Notes under the pieces: generated by a model
The model's database searches: none
Told to the model about the DNA's origin: nothing
What the model saw: the letters and a program-made list of their open reading frames with translations, nothing else
Part shown: positions 63,813 to 64,000 of the stretch, in pieces
Position numbering within the stretch: the stretch's first letter is position 1
Layout of the letters: every line of letters starts with the position of its first letter
Position numbers and translations under genes: made by a program
Assembly: GCF_000718255.1 (NCBI RefSeq)
Contig: NZ_JOFJ01000004.1
Coordinates: 305,266-369,265, forward strand
Origin: Spirillospora albida
Lineage (GTDB): Bacteria > Actinomycetota > Actinomycetes > Streptosporangiales > Streptosporangiaceae
DNA length: 64,000 bases
Direction: 5' to 3'

Positions 63813-63872
63813 CGATCCAGGCTAACCCGCCGTCCCGAGGAAGGGATCACTTGAATGGGCCGGAAAATGAGA

Positions 63873-63898
63873 AAGGCCCCGCCTTTCGGCGGGGCCTT
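63873..63898 (-). terminator. rRNA operon terminator
   Basis: AAGGCCCCGCC pairs perfectly with GGCGGGGCCTT (11 bp) around TTTC. On the minus strand it comes 13 bp after the 5S 3' end and is followed by a pyrimidine-rich TCTCATTTTCC. Confidence 0.9.
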
Positions 63899-63910
63899 CC
63901 CCTGATATGT

Positions 63911-64000
63911 GTCCGGCGGCGTCCTACTCTCCCACACGGTCTCCCATGCAGTACCATCGGCGCTGAAGGGCTTAACTTCCGGGTTCGGGATGGGACCGGG
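63911..64000 (-). rRNA. rrf: 5S ribosomal RNA (5' end outside window)
   Basis: Reverse-complemented, the sequence reads CCCGGTCCCATCCCGAACCC, then GGAAGTTAAGCCCTTCAGC, GATGGTACTGCATGGGAGAC and GTGTGGGAGAGTAGGACG, which is a 5S rRNA. The 3' end is near 63911 and about 27-30 bases of its 5' end lie beyond the window. It marks the end of a minus-strand rRNA operon that continues to the right. Confidence 0.93.

Noticed and set aside
1..64000. CRISPR arrays, prophage, insertion sequences, tRNA genes, polyketide or peptide synthetase cluster
   Set aside because: No regular spaced repeats, transposase, integrase, cloverleaf sequences or modular synthase motifs are visible.

Overview
The window is about 73% G+C, with strong third-position G/C bias, many GTG starts and tightly packed genes. 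The gene content is typical of a filamentous actinomycete: DUF3027, DUF2530 and DUF2630 proteins, a SigE-family sigma factor, a SARP (BTAD) regulator, a SpoIIE-type phosphatase fused to an HATPase, a bacterial XPB helicase, and the actinobacterial type of SerC. A Streptosporangiales member such as Actinomadura is my best guess. It is ordinary chromosome with no prophage, insertion sequence, CRISPR array or tRNA. The right edge enters an rRNA operon at the 3' end of a minus-strand 5S gene.

Layout. 1-8.7 kb: the tail of an unrecognised gene, a KamA-type radical SAM enzyme, a four-gene run (DUF998 membrane protein, alpha/beta hydrolase and two related secreted four-cysteine proteins), plsX, argS, a DUF2630 protein and a long Lys/Ala/Ser/Thr histone-H1-like protein. 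8.7-14.2 kb (minus): deoC with two coupled aldehyde dehydrogenase genes, a sigma factor with its membrane partner, and a flavin-fold oxidase. 14.2-22.3 kb: a secreted GH5 endoglycoceramidase-like enzyme divergent from a TetR gene with two operators, a WYL regulator divergent from a glyoxalase, an IclR regulator divergent from an acyl-CoA dehydrogenase, and a methyltransferase. 22.4-27.5 kb (minus): a LuxR-type ATPase regulator, an enoyl-CoA hydratase and a thiolase; with the acyl-CoA dehydrogenase these give a beta-oxidation flavour.

27.6-37.5 kb: small membrane proteins, a second methyltransferase, a PAS-GAF-SpoIIE-HATPase signalling protein, a DtxR-type metal regulator, an MFS exporter coupled to pdxH, citrate synthase and serC. 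37.6-45.2 kb: a class II glutamine amidotransferase, a 27-residue membrane micropeptide coupled to a secreted propeller-like protein, a membrane protein built from repeated PH-like units, thpR, and a MarR/MFS/TetR drug-response module. 45.2-53.2 kb: an Hsp90/sacsin-like ATPase behind a DUF3027 protein, an MFS protein, a cold-shock protein, a HAD phosphatase, a candidate structured RNA and a small membrane protein. 53.2-60.7 kb: a TetR gene, the XPB helicase and its usual helicase-C neighbour, and a DrrAB-like ABC exporter. 60.6-63.8 kb: a SARP-NB-ARC regulator facing the exporter, then the rRNA operon terminator and 5S gene.

The most interesting points are: (i) an intergenic RNA candidate at 52002-52106 with a hairpin loop that can form an 8-bp pseudoknot across a long stem; (ii) three heptamers at exactly 11-bp spacing in front of the ABC exporter, the architecture of SARP operators, with a SARP gene just downstream; (iii) a leader hairpin that would hide the ribosome binding site of the histone-like gene; (iv) the paired four-cysteine secreted proteins; and (v) the repeat-built PH-like membrane protein.
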